In this document: piece after piece, positions 1-6,409 of the stretch
Layout of the letters: every line of letters begins with the position of its first letter
How positions within the stretch are numbered: the first letter of the stretch is position 1
Source: an uncultured beta proteobacterium
GTDB taxonomy: Bacteria > Pseudomonadota > Gammaproteobacteria > Burkholderiales > Rhodocyclaceae
DNA: 8,727 nt
NCBI GenBank assembly: GCA_903910495.1
Contig: CAIVZW010000449.1
Coordinates: 1 to 8,727 of the forward strand
Reading direction: 5' to 3'
The notes under the pieces: model-generated
Told to the model about the DNA's origin: nothing
Databases searched by the model: none
The model's input: only the letters and a program-made list of their open reading frames with translations
Translations under genes and position numbers: made by a program

Positions 1-527
1 GCCGTTCGAGGCAGACATCCAATGCCCATAATCAAGGCGTCCTCAGACCTTGCCGAGTGGCCGGTATTCGGCGAGCTAGTTGGCACTTGCTCTGCCTTGA
101 ATCGGCCAGTTGCCGTCAGTCGCTGTCTCCACGAACCAGCCATTCAGATGGCTGCTCCACTGAGGTAACAGCCGTTCCCCATGCGGGCATAAGTGGATTA
201 GAGTTATTCCCGATGTTACGCTGGATCGCGAAGACGTCATGGCGATGATACAACCGGTGCATCTGCCGCCAAGTTGATGGTGATCTTGGGCCGTGAGTGA
301 ATCTCTGCTTCGGCCTGGGGATGTTGGAATTTGTGACGGTTATGAACTATATGCGACTACAACCAGACGCCACCATTATCGCCACGTCAAGACCGCTCTT
401 GTTCCGCCCTGCCGGCATAGGGCGGCCCCGAGCCGACCCTCACAATGATTCGTAGAGAACCTTTGGCTAGAATCCATAGAACAAACCGATTGAGACGGCG
501 AAACAAAAATTGATAAAGAGCTAAGCT
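1..527. other. Gene-free flank downstream of the lyase gene
   Basis: No coding region can be supported here on either strand. The open frames are short (63 and 80 codons at most), lack a convincing ribosome binding site and show no motif I recognise. The stretch holds two small perfect hairpins. One, at 137-154, has 7-bp arms around a TCAG loop. The other, at 404-425, has 7-bp GC-rich arms around an 8-nt loop. Neither is followed by a T-run on either strand, so they do not look like ordinary terminators. The region may be degraded sequence or the edge of an accessory segment, but nothing identifies it. Confidence 0.6.
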
Positions 528-530
528 TTA
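505..530 (-). terminator. Weak candidate terminator after the lyase gene
   Basis: Read on the minus strand, the stop codon of the lyase gene begins a short AT-rich stem (TAAAGC pairing with GC..TTTA across a TTA loop, with a 2-nt bulge at 514-530). A run of five T residues follows at 509-505. The stem is short and poor in GC, so termination here is only a possibility, but it is the only stem plus T-run just after the last gene of the minus-strand cluster. Confidence 0.25.
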
Positions 531-1418
531 TTGCAAAGCCTCTCCCAAATTCTTTTCTAGAACGTCCTTTACGCGTGCCTTGTCGATATCCGTCAGCGGC
601 TTGAACGGGCCTCTGCACGATCCGCAGTCGACCCCACGCAAGGTCATCGCGTACTTCACCGCGTTAAATACGCCAACCTCGACCATCGTTTCGACGATCT
701 CATTGACTTCACTCTGCAATTTGAGTGCATCACCGTTTCTTCCACTGCCAAAGGCGTCGCGTAGGGCAATGAATTTCCTAGCCATGAAGTTAACCGTGCT
801 GCCAATCATTCCGCTCGCCCCCATCGAAAGCCCCGACAGGAAGGCTTCGTCATACCCGTTTAGGGCAATAAGCGATGGATTGTGAGCAAGTAGGCGCTCG
901 AGTTCGTACATATTGGTATTGGTGTGTTTCAACGCGACTACGCGAGGATGTTTGAAAAGCTCCCGGACGGCGCCCTGCGTCATGTTGATTCCGGTGAAGG
1001 CGGGGATGTTATATACGACCAGCGGCATATCCGACAATTCGATCAAGTCAAGGTAGTAGGCAATAATTTCCTCAGTCGTGTATTTGAAATAGATGGGTGG
1101 GACCGAAGAAATCGCATCGGCGCCATTGGCTCTGGCATGCTTCGATAGCCTTAGCGCAGCGTCCGTTCCACCTCCACCGGTATGAACTATGACATTGACC
1201 TTGCCAGCCGCTTGCTCAAGGACGGTTTCGGCGATTTTCTTTCGTTCGTCCTCGGTGAGAAGGAACGATTCGGCGGTAGATCCGCCGACGTAGAGACCGT
1301 CCACCCCCTGAGCAATTTCGAAATCAACCAGATGCCGCAAGTTGGTGTAGTTGATTTCGCCATTAGCCGCCATCGGCGTTGGAAGCGCCGGGTAAATGCC
1401 GCGTAAATCTTTCATCAT
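528..1418 (-). CDS. N-acetylneuraminate lyase-like class I pyruvate aldolase (DHDPS/NAL family)
   Basis: 296 aa, close to the 297 aa of E. coli NanA. It is a cytoplasmic (beta/alpha)8 barrel of the family that forms a Schiff base with pyruvate and reversibly splits 2-keto-3-deoxy acids. Visible motifs are GGSTAE (45-50, pyruvate carboxylate site), YNIPA with catalytic Tyr136, Lys164 in LKHT (Schiff-base lysine), NGYDE (187-191) and GST (206-208). Compared by eye with E. coli NanA, Ser47, Thr48, Tyr136, Lys164, Thr166, Asp190, Glu191, Ser207 and Phe251 all match residues of the sialic-acid pocket, including the Asp/Glu pair that contacts the sugar side chain. This favours a nonulosonate-type lyase over dihydrodipicolinate synthase. 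Two adjacent ATGs (1418 and 1415) follow a GGGAAGG ribosome binding site that overlaps the end of the dehydrogenase gene. The gap is only 13 nt, so the two genes are surely co-transcribed. The true substrate is unknown, and no nanE or nanK is present. Confidence 0.93.
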   Translation of the reverse strand: MMKDLRGIYPALPTPMAANGEINYTNLRHLVDFEIAQGVDGLYVGGSTAESFLLTEDERKKIAETVLEQAAGKVNVIVHTGGGGTDAALRLSKHARANGADAISSVPPIYFKYTTEEIIAYYLDLIELSDMPLVVYNIPAFTGINMTQGAVRELFKHPRVVALKHTNTNMYELERLLAHNPSLIALNGYDEAFLSGLSMGASGMIGSTVNFMARKFIALRDAFGSGRNGDALKLQSEVNEIVETMVEVGVFNAVKYAMTLRGVDCGSCRGPFKPLTDIDKARVKDVLEKNLGEALQ

Positions 1419-1431
1419 TTCCTTCCCTTTT

Positions 1432-2256
1432 CTACCAGGCGGTCCAACCGCCGTCGACGATGAGGTTCGATCCAGTCATGTAGCGCGAAGCGTCGGAAGC
1501 GAGAAAGACGAGAGCTCCGTTAAATTCGTCCTCCTCCGCCATACGGCCAATCGGCATGCGTTGGCAGTAATTAGCCTGGAATTCGGCGTCCTGTGTATCG
1601 CGCCTGACGCCCGAGGGAGTCAGGATGTTAACGCGAACGCCTTTCCGCCCCCAGTAAGTCGCCAGATAACGCGTGAAGTTGTAAAGGCCCGACTTCGACG
1701 CGCAATAGGCGACCGGCTTGATGAACGGCTTGCCTGTTTTCTTTTCCTTATAGGCGTAGATATCCTGAACCGGCGAAAGCATCCCGTAGATCGAACCGAT
1801 ATTGATAATCGAACCGCGACCGAGTTTGGCCATTGCACCCCCTATGGCCTGGCAGCACAGGAAGGTCCCGGTCATATTGACTTCAACGACTTCTCGCCAG
1901 ACATCTTCCGGGAAGTCTTCGAACGGTCCGGATACTTCTGGCGGTGCACTCGGCTGGGTATCGAGCCCCGCATTATTGACTAGAACGTGTGGAACACCCC
2001 ATTGTGCAACAAGGGCTTCAAGCCCTGCTTTGACAGAGTTCTTCTTCGTTATATTCACTTCAAAAAATGCTACTCGTCCAGAATCGACCGGGAAGCGCTC
2101 TTGCAAAACGGCTTCATCGGGGATGCGGCGATTGAATATAGCGACCTTGGCGCCGCGTTCAACGAGTTCCAACGTGAATTGGCGTCCGATTTGCCCCAAT
2201 CCGCCAGTGATTACGATCACGCGGTCTGTAAGGTCGAAAATGTCTTTACGGTTCAT
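1432..2256 (-). CDS. Short-chain dehydrogenase/reductase (SDR), sugar-acid type
   Basis: 274 aa, with the full classical SDR signature. The nucleotide-binding TGGLGQIG is at 17-24, NNAG at 94-97, the structural/catalytic Asn127 in NMTG, Ser155, and YCASK with Tyr184 and Lys188. The C-terminal GSNLIVDGGW block is typical. Residues after the second beta strand (NRR, 42-44) lack the Asp of NAD-specific members, which hints at NADP(H) use, but this is inference. About 15 extra residues (near 165-181, rich in Lys) separate the catalytic Ser from Tyr. SDRs with this insertion often sit beside sugar-acid lyases. It probably interconverts a hydroxyl and a ketone on the imported compound or on an aldolase product. 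The ATG at 2256 follows AAGGAAA at a good spacing. It lies 144 nt downstream of the HpaI-type aldolase and 13 nt upstream of the lyase. The exact substrate cannot be read from sequence. Confidence 0.92.
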   Translation of the reverse strand: MNRKDIFDLTDRVIVITGGLGQIGRQFTLELVERGAKVAIFNRRIPDEAVLQERFPVDSGRVAFFEVNITKKNSVKAGLEALVAQWGVPHVLVNNAGLDTQPSAPPEVSGPFEDFPEDVWREVVEVNMTGTFLCCQAIGGAMAKLGRGSIINIGSIYGMLSPVQDIYAYKEKKTGKPFIKPVAYCASKSGLYNFTRYLATYWGRKGVRVNILTPSGVRRDTQDAEFQANYCQRMPIGRMAEEDEFNGALVFLASDASRYMTGSNLIVDGGWTAW

Positions 2257-2400
2257 GTCTATTTCCTTTTGCTGCTTGGCAGGATGAGGCCGACGAGTCG
2301 ACCATGGCGCTGATAAGATCGACTGTCACAACGAGGCCGTTCGATGCGTCGCCGTCGACATCCGATTCGCTGGTTTAATGATGCGCACGCGACAACGACT
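2257..2400 (-). other. Structured 144-nt intergenic spacer between aldolase and dehydrogenase
   Basis: This is the longest gap between recognised genes in the enzyme part of the cluster, apart from the 151 nt ahead of the regulator. Read on the minus strand it can fold two hairpins. One, at 2362-2343, has a 7-bp stem with a 2-nt bulge and a 4-nt loop. The other, at 2303-2288, is a 6-bp stem with one G-U pair and a CUCG loop. Neither is followed by a T-run. The only other clear element is the AAGGAAA ribosome binding site just upstream of 2256. No small gene is supported. Confidence 0.4.
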
Positions 2401-3207
2401 CTATTTCGCTGAGCGAAGGGAATTAGCCGCTTCAGCGGCCTTCTGGCAACCCTGATTGAGGAACATGACGTCGTTGCCCATGATGATCATGTCTACGCCT
2501 TTCTCGACCAACTTGGCGGCATTTTCCTGCGTCGGTGGGATGCAGGGCGCCATGACCTTGATACCGCGGGCATGGCATTTTTCGATGAGTTCGTCCAGCC
2601 GATCGTTCACTTCCGGATTGGACATCGAATAGTCGATCGGAATCAGACGCGACAAGGAGTAATCGGCTGGCCCAAAGTTGATAACGTCGATCCCTTCGAC
2701 AGCCAGAATTTCGTTGATGTTGTCGAAAAACTCAAAGCTTTCCGCCATTGGGATCACCAGTGTGTTTTCGTTCTCGCCTTGCGTGTAACTCGACCATTTG
2801 AAACCTGGTGCGCCGAACCTGGCGGCCCGAACCGAACTGTCCCCGCCTCGACGACCTTGTGGCGGGAATTTGGCGGCCCGTACGATTGCCCGCGCCTGCT
2901 CGGCCGTGTGGACCTGTGGGATAATCACGCCAGCAGCGCCGAATTCCAGGACCTTGCGGATATCCCATTCGATCGTTCCGCGCACGCGGATCAACGGGGC
3001 TATGCCGGATACTTTCGCCGACAAGATCAGCTTTTCCATTGCCAGATCGATCTGAAACGGCGTGTGTTCGGCATCAATGAAAGCGAAATCTAGCCCATGA
3101 TTTCCAGCAATTTCTACGACTGGGCATGATCCCGTATACATGGTGATGCCAAAGGTTGGCATGCCACCTTCAAGTTTTTGCTTGAGGGTCATTATTTCCT
3201 GTGTCAT
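2401..3207 (-). CDS. HpcH/HpaI-family class II pyruvate aldolase
   Basis: 268 aa, the usual length for metal-dependent aldolases of the HpaI/GarL/RhmA group, which release pyruvate from 2-keto-3-deoxy (4-hydroxy-2-oxo) acids. Visible signatures are FIDAEHTPF (43-51) with the catalytic base His48, IRVRG with substrate-binding Arg74, PMAES (153-157) with metal ligand Glu156, and GPADYSLS (179-186) with metal ligand Asp182. These match the His, Arg, Glu and Asp of HpaI in order and spacing. The family acts in the cytoplasm with Mg, Mn or Co; the aldehyde co-product depends on the substrate and cannot be told here. The ATG at 3207 follows a strong AAAGGAGA ribosome binding site (3215-3222) with a 7-nt spacer. 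The gene follows the regulator after 49 nt. Its presence beside a class I lyase of unrelated fold is unusual, since both release pyruvate. Confidence 0.92.
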   Translation of the reverse strand: MTQEIMTLKQKLEGGMPTFGITMYTGSCPVVEIAGNHGLDFAFIDAEHTPFQIDLAMEKLILSAKVSGIAPLIRVRGTIEWDIRKVLEFGAAGVIIPQVHTAEQARAIVRAAKFPPQGRRGGDSSVRAARFGAPGFKWSSYTQGENENTLVIPMAESFEFFDNINEILAVEGIDVINFGPADYSLSRLIPIDYSMSNPEVNDRLDELIEKCHARGIKVMAPCIPPTQENAAKLVEKGVDMIIMGNDVMFLNQGCQKAAEAANSLRSAK

Positions 3208-3236
3208 TTGTCATTCTCCTTTGGTAAAGAACTGTA

Positions 3237-3248
3237 GTTAAATTTAAC
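3237..3248. promoter_or_regulatory. 12-bp perfect palindrome ahead of the aldolase gene
   Basis: The self-complementary GTTAAATTTAAC lies in the 49-nt gap between the regulator stop and the aldolase ribosome binding site. Its position, 30 bases upstream of the aldolase start, fits an operator or a small internal control element. A palindrome of this length is expected about twice by chance in a window this size, so position is the main argument. It does not fit the usual T-n-GT-n3-AC-n-A pattern of FadR-type GntR operators well. Confidence 0.25.
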
Positions 3249-3256
3249 GCTGCCGA

Positions 3257-4060
3257 TTAAATGGATTGCAACTTTTCATCAAGCGCTACCCGGACGTAGC
3301 TCTCGCTTCTCTCGATATGCCGACGTATGGCCGCCTTGGCCCCATCGGTATCGCTGGCTTTGATCAATCGGTAAATTTTCTCGTGTTCGGCATACGCCAC
3401 ATCGAGTGATTTCTTCGGTACCCGGCTGCTCACCTGGATCACTTCAATGATTAGGGCGAAAAGGTTGTTATAAAAAACGTTCAAGATTTCATTGTTAATT
3501 GAATGGACCAGCCCAAGATGAAAGGCTGCATCACCATCGGTAAAACCAGAAAAATCGCCCGCATCGGCCGCCTGGCGCATTTTGATGATTGCATCTTCAA
3601 CTTCCTGATTGGCGCCCCCCCCCTCGACAGCGGCCAAGCAACCCACGGCTTCAGTCTCAATGATCCGACGTACATCCATCAACTGGACGAAATAATTGGA
3701 CTTCTGCGAGAATAACTGACGAACCGTTATTGAGAGTGAACCTAGAAATTCCCCGACATCATCTCGTACGACCATAGCCCGTTCGCCGTGTTTGCGCCGA
3801 ACCAAGCCCTTGGTTTCCAAGATCTGGATCGCTTCGCGCACTGAGCGTGAACTGACGTTGAAGTCGCTCGCAATGTCTGCCTCGGCTGGTAGCCGTTCGC
3901 CGATCGGCAACTCTCCGGACAGGATTCTGCTTTCCAGCGCATCCACCACCGGGACGTATAGTTTGTCTCGACCGAGCTTTCTAGCCGCCTGGGAAGCGCT
4001 CTTACGCAGCGGCAACATGTTGTCTGGAGCCATGTGCGCAAGCAGTTTCTTGGTCGTCAC
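3257..4060 (-). CDS. GntR-family transcriptional regulator, FadR/FCD subfamily
   Basis: 267 aa. The N-terminal winged helix-turn-helix spans about 36-98; the recognition region is PAEADIASDF through SVREAIQILETKGLV (58-87). An all-helical FCD effector domain follows (about 115-260) with the metal-site ligands Asp177, His181, His226 and His248. FCD regulators of this type usually bind a small carboxylate or sugar acid and repress transport and catabolic genes. The start is a GTG at 4060, supported by GGAGG at 4070-4074 with a 9-nt spacer. It overlaps the stop of a 52-codon frame as GTGA. This start gives about 30 residues ahead of the DNA-binding domain, longer than many relatives; Met10 (4033) or Met15 (4018) are alternatives, but I see no comparable ribosome binding site for them. 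Its place between transporter and enzyme genes suggests it is the local regulator and is itself expressed with them. Confidence 0.92.
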   Translation of the reverse strand: MTTKKLLAHMAPDNMLPLRKSASQAARKLGRDKLYVPVVDALESRILSGELPIGERLPAEADIASDFNVSSRSVREAIQILETKGLVRRKHGERAMVVRDDVGEFLGSLSITVRQLFSQKSNYFVQLMDVRRIIETEAVGCLAAVEGGGANQEVEDAIIKMRQAADAGDFSGFTDGDAAFHLGLVHSINNEILNVFYNNLFALIIEVIQVSSRVPKKSLDVAYAEHEKIYRLIKASDTDGAKAAIRRHIERSESYVRVALDEKLQSI

Positions 4061-4215
4061 GAAGCGAAGCCTCCGACCACAACAACAATCACATCCGCCG
4101 GGTGCGAGAACTCATTCGAAGCCTGGATTCGAATCTCACCGTTGCGCTTGACCCTAGAAATATTGTTCATGTTCATTTCCCCACATATGTAGACAATGAC
4201 GTCGTCAATCTTCAT
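4057..4215 (-). CDS. Possible 52-aa small protein, translationally coupled on both sides
   Basis: The gap between the ATPase and regulator genes is filled by an unbroken 52-codon frame. Its ATG (4215-4213) overlaps the ATPase stop as ATGA, and its TGA (4059-4057) overlaps the regulator start as GTGA. This back-to-back coupling is the main evidence that it is a gene. An internal start at codon 16 (4170) follows a GGGGA with a 7-nt spacer and could be used instead. The protein begins MKIDDVIVYI and ends with a hydrophobic stretch, ADVIVVVVGGF (40-50), that could be a beta strand or a very short membrane segment. I recognise no family. Alternatively the frame may be chance, with the stretch serving as the regulator's leader. 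The regulator's GGAGG lies inside it, so reading through this frame would place ribosomes at the regulator start. Confidence 0.4.
   Translation of the reverse strand: MKIDDVIVYICGEMNMNNISRVKRNGEIRIQASNEFSHPADVIVVVVGGFAS
4070..4074 (-). promoter_or_regulatory. Ribosome binding site that sets the GTG start of the regulator
   Basis: GGAGG on the minus strand, with a 9-nt spacer to the GTG at 4060. It is the best match to the Shine-Dalgarno consensus near any candidate start of this gene, and it lies inside the preceding 52-codon frame. Confidence 0.6.
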
Positions 4216-4961
4216 TTGCCTGACGCTTCACCAGCCATGAGGAATTTTTGTAATTCCGCAGTTTTCGGATTGGAAAAAATCTCCTTCGATGGCCCGCTTT
4301 CCCAGATCTTCCCTTGATCCATAAAAATTGTCGTGTTGGCGACTTGGCGAGCGAAGCCCATTTCGTGCGTGACGAGGATCATCGTCATTCCTGACTCGGC
4401 CAGTTCAGAGATGGTTTTCAACACCTCCCCGGTCAACTGAGGATCGAGAGCGGAAGTGACCTCATCGAACAACATGACCTTGGGCTTCATTGCAAGCGAA
4501 CGTGCGATGGCAACGCGCTGCTGCTGTCCGCCGGATAGCTGGTCCGGATAGGAGCCCGCCTTTTCGGCTAATCCCACCCGCCGCAATGCGGATTGAGCCG
4601 TTTCCAAAGCTTCGTCCTTAGCTATTTTCTTGACGACTCGCAGTGCCAACATGATGTTTTCGGTGACATTGAGATGCGGGAAAAGGTTGTAGCTCTGGAA
4701 CACCATGCCCACCTCTTGGCGAAGACTTCTGAGATTCTTGAGATTTCCTGCACCCGGGATTAACTTGTGGCCGACCACATCGATGCTACCCGCCTGGATC
4801 GGTTCCAAACCATTAATGCAGCGCAACATAGTGCTCTTGCCCGATCCGCTCTGCCCGATTACGGCAACGACCTCTCTGGTATCGACCGACAGGCTGACAC
4901 CATCGAGTACGCACAGCGTCCCGTACGATTTTTTGACCTCGTTAAGTTGAACTGCGTACAC
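4212..4961 (-). CDS. ABC importer ATPase, polar amino acid (PAAT/GlnQ-HisP) type
   Basis: 249 aa, full length for the GlnQ/HisP class, which powers uptake by binding to the cytoplasmic face of the two permeases. Walker A GQSGSGKST is at 36-44, the Q-loop Gln89 in VFQSYNLFPH, signature LSGGQQQR at 142-149, Walker B VMLFDE at 162-167, D-loop SALD, and switch His199 in VTHE. The run DEVTSALDP carries Val where many homologues have Pro, a common variant. The start is a GTG at 4961 preceded by GAGAGG. The first 20 nt lie inside the end of the upstream permease gene, so the two are translationally coupled. The end overlaps the ATG of a 52-codon frame as ATGA. All catalytic residues are present, so the enzyme should be active. 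Confidence 0.95.
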   Translation of the reverse strand: MYAVQLNEVKKSYGTLCVLDGVSLSVDTREVVAVIGQSGSGKSTMLRCINGLEPIQAGSIDVVGHKLIPGAGNLKNLRSLRQEVGMVFQSYNLFPHLNVTENIMLALRVVKKIAKDEALETAQSALRRVGLAEKAGSYPDQLSGGQQQRVAIARSLAMKPKVMLFDEVTSALDPQLTGEVLKTISELAESGMTMILVTHEMGFARQVANTTIFMDQGKIWESGPSKEIFSNPKTAELQKFLMAGEASGK

Positions 4962-5598
4962 GGTGACCTCTCTGGATATGTTCGCTGTAATATGACAGCG
5001 GGAAACAAATGATGAAGTACATTGCGGCGACCGTCAGAAATACCTGAAACGGCTGAAAAGTCATGTTGTTGAGGAGTTGTCCCGCACGGGTCAATTCGAC
5101 GAAGCCGATGAGCGCCGTGACCGAGGTGTTCTTGACGATCTGCACCATGAAGCCGACGGTCGGCCCGAGCGCGATGCGAAAAGCTTGCGGCAGGATCACA
5201 TGACGCAGCTTTTGGGGAAGTGATAATGCCAAGGCATCGGCGGCTTCCCATTGCTGGCGCGGAATGGCCTCGATGCAACCGCGCCAAATGTCGGCCAGAA
5301 ATGCCGTGCAGTACATCGTCAATGAGATGCCCGCCGCTGCCAGTGGCGGAAAGAAAAGGCCGAGAAAGATCAGGCCGTAATAACCCAGGAACAGCAAAAT
5401 CAGCAGTGGAGTCGCCTGTACGAGTTCGATGTAACAAGCAATGGCTACGCGAACATATTTCGGCCCAAGGGTGCGAAACAGTGCGAGGATGAGGCCGAGG
5501 ATGCCGCCGGCAACGAAAGTTATTCCTGATAGCGCCAGCGTCCAAAGCGCTCCGTGCAGAAGGATCGGCAGGCTCGAAAGACCGAAAGACTGGATCAT
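4942..5598 (-). CDS. PAAT-type ABC importer permease, second subunit
   Basis: 218 aa, normal for HisM/GlnP-type subunits. Hydrophobic segments lie near 12-42, 52-85, 88-108, 145-170 and 185-203, giving about five membrane helices. The cytoplasmic coupling loop EAADALALSLPQ...LPQAFRIALGP (118-146) is the EAA motif that docks with the ATPase. The element usually written RGTPLL reads QATPLL here (61-66). The ATG at 5598 overlaps the preceding permease stop as ATGA, and the gene's 3' end overlaps the ATPase start by 20 nt. An AAGGGGG ribosome binding site precedes the start. It forms a heterodimer with the other permease. Substrate specificity comes mostly from the binding protein, so its ligand cannot be read from this subunit. 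Confidence 0.94.
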   Translation of the reverse strand: MIQSFGLSSLPILLHGALWTLALSGITFVAGGILGLILALFRTLGPKYVRVAIACYIELVQATPLLILLFLGYYGLIFLGLFFPPLAAAGISLTMYCTAFLADIWRGCIEAIPRQQWEAADALALSLPQKLRHVILPQAFRIALGPTVGFMVQIVKNTSVTALIGFVELTRAGQLLNNMTFQPFQVFLTVAAMYFIICFPLSYYSEHIQRGHRVRSST

Positions 5599-6317
5599 GA
5601 CCCGGCCCCCTTCGGCAGAACTGCGACAGCATCAACCATATGAAAATGGGCGGCATTTTTCCGACCAAAAAGCCAAATGGAAATTAGCCAGTAGACCAAG
5701 CGGAAGACGAATGTCATGGTGATGTAAATTGCACCGGCGACAAGGAAGGTCTCGAGACTCCTGAAGGTCAGAGACTCCACTTTTGAAGCGGCGAGCGTCA
5801 ATTCGTTGGCAGAGATTGCGCTGACGATACTGCTCCCCAGAAGGGTCAGCGTCAGCTGTCCGGTCAGGGCAGGATAGATCACCTTGAGCGCTGGAACGAT
5901 TACGACATGGCGGATGACTTCCAGGCGCGACAACCCGAGCGCAAGTCCAGCCTCAATCTGTGATTTCGGAATGGCATTAAATCCAGCCCGAAAGATCTCC
6001 GCTGAATAGGCCCCAAGATTGAAGGATATGGCGATGATGGCTGATGCGTCAGCGCTCAATTGAACGCCAATATATGGCAACCCGAAAAAGAACAAGAACA
6101 CCTGTACGAGGAGCGGGGTGTTTCGGATAATCTCCACGTAGCCAGCGGAAATCCAATTCAACCATCGCGGACCATGGTCGCGAAGGAGGGCAACCACGAG
6201 ACCGATCAGGAGTCCAAAAACAATTCCCTGCCCAGCCAGTTGGATCGTATTGCAAGTGCCTTGCACGAATTCTGGCGCACGCTCGAGGACGGCACCGAAA
6301 TGCATTTGATATGCCAT
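5595..6317 (-). CDS. PAAT-type ABC importer permease, first subunit
   Basis: 240 aa from the ATG at 6317. The protein begins MAYQMHFGAV, the typical N-terminus of this family, and a modest AGG ribosome binding site (6324-6326) lies 6 nt upstream. An upstream TTG at 6395 would add 26 residues (PVGGAVVFRL...), which are not family-like and would run through a strong hairpin, so I reject it. Hydrophobic helices lie near 18-46, 56-84, 90-108, 150-175 and 190-217. The RNTPLLVQVF element is at 66-75 and the EAA coupling loop (EAGLALGLSRLEVIRHVVIVP) at 122-142. The gene ends in an ATGA overlap with the second permease. It spans the inner membrane and pairs with that subunit to form the channel. Confidence 0.93.
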   Translation of the reverse strand: MAYQMHFGAVLERAPEFVQGTCNTIQLAGQGIVFGLLIGLVVALLRDHGPRWLNWISAGYVEIIRNTPLLVQVFLFFFGLPYIGVQLSADASAIIAISFNLGAYSAEIFRAGFNAIPKSQIEAGLALGLSRLEVIRHVVIVPALKVIYPALTGQLTLTLLGSSIVSAISANELTLAASKVESLTFRSLETFLVAGAIYITMTFVFRLVYWLISIWLFGRKNAAHFHMVDAVAVLPKGAGS

Positions 6318-6359
6318 GTTGAGCCTATGATTGAAAAAGAATTCCGAACTCGTTTGATC

Positions 6360-6386
6360 GGAGAGGCGAAATACCACCGCCCCTCC
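6360..6386 (-). promoter_or_regulatory. Strong hairpin between binding-protein and permease genes
   Basis: On the minus-strand transcript, GGAGGGGCG (6386-6378) pairs with CGCCUCUCC (6368-6360) across a 9-nt loop, a 9-bp stem with one G-U pair. It sits in the 92-nt gap after the binding-protein stop. No T-run follows directly, so it looks less like a full terminator and more like a 3'-end stabilising or attenuating element. Such elements are common after periplasmic binding-protein genes and let that protein be made in excess over the membrane subunits. Confidence 0.5.
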
Positions 6387-6409
6387 AACCGGCAACCTTA
6401 ATCGGGGAC

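Noticed and set aside
137..154. Perfect hairpin in the left flank
   Set aside because: No T-run, gene end or repeat copy gives it a role; it is noted only as part of the gene-free flank.
237..356. Minus-strand 39-codon frame with protein-like composition (contains SRPKITINLAADAP)
   Set aside because: It is bounded by stops on both sides, has no start site or known family, and could be chance; a gene remnant cannot be shown.
1396..1983. 195-codon plus-strand frame opposite the dehydrogenase
   Set aside because: It is antisense to a complete SDR with all catalytic motifs and shows no family signature or ribosome binding site.
2572..3093. 173-codon plus-strand frame opposite the HpaI-type aldolase
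   Set aside because: It is the mirror of a well-supported gene and carries no recognisable motif.
4106..4141. tRNA T-arm-like string GGATTCGAATC
   Set aside because: The flanking bases do not form the 5-bp T stem, and no anticodon or acceptor arm is found nearby.
4183..4190. ACATATGT palindrome upstream of the regulator
   Set aside because: An 8-bp palindrome is common by chance, and no promoter hexamers frame it convincingly.
4859..5668. 269-codon minus-strand frame overlapping the second permease
   Set aside because: Its product is rich in Arg, Ser, His and Pro with no domain, while the overlapping frame is a canonical permease with membrane helices and an EAA loop.
6318..6395. N-terminal extension of the first permease from a TTG codon
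   Set aside because: The extra residues are unlike the family, the ribosome binding site abuts the codon, and the stretch contains a strong hairpin; the ATG at 6317 gives the standard N-terminus.
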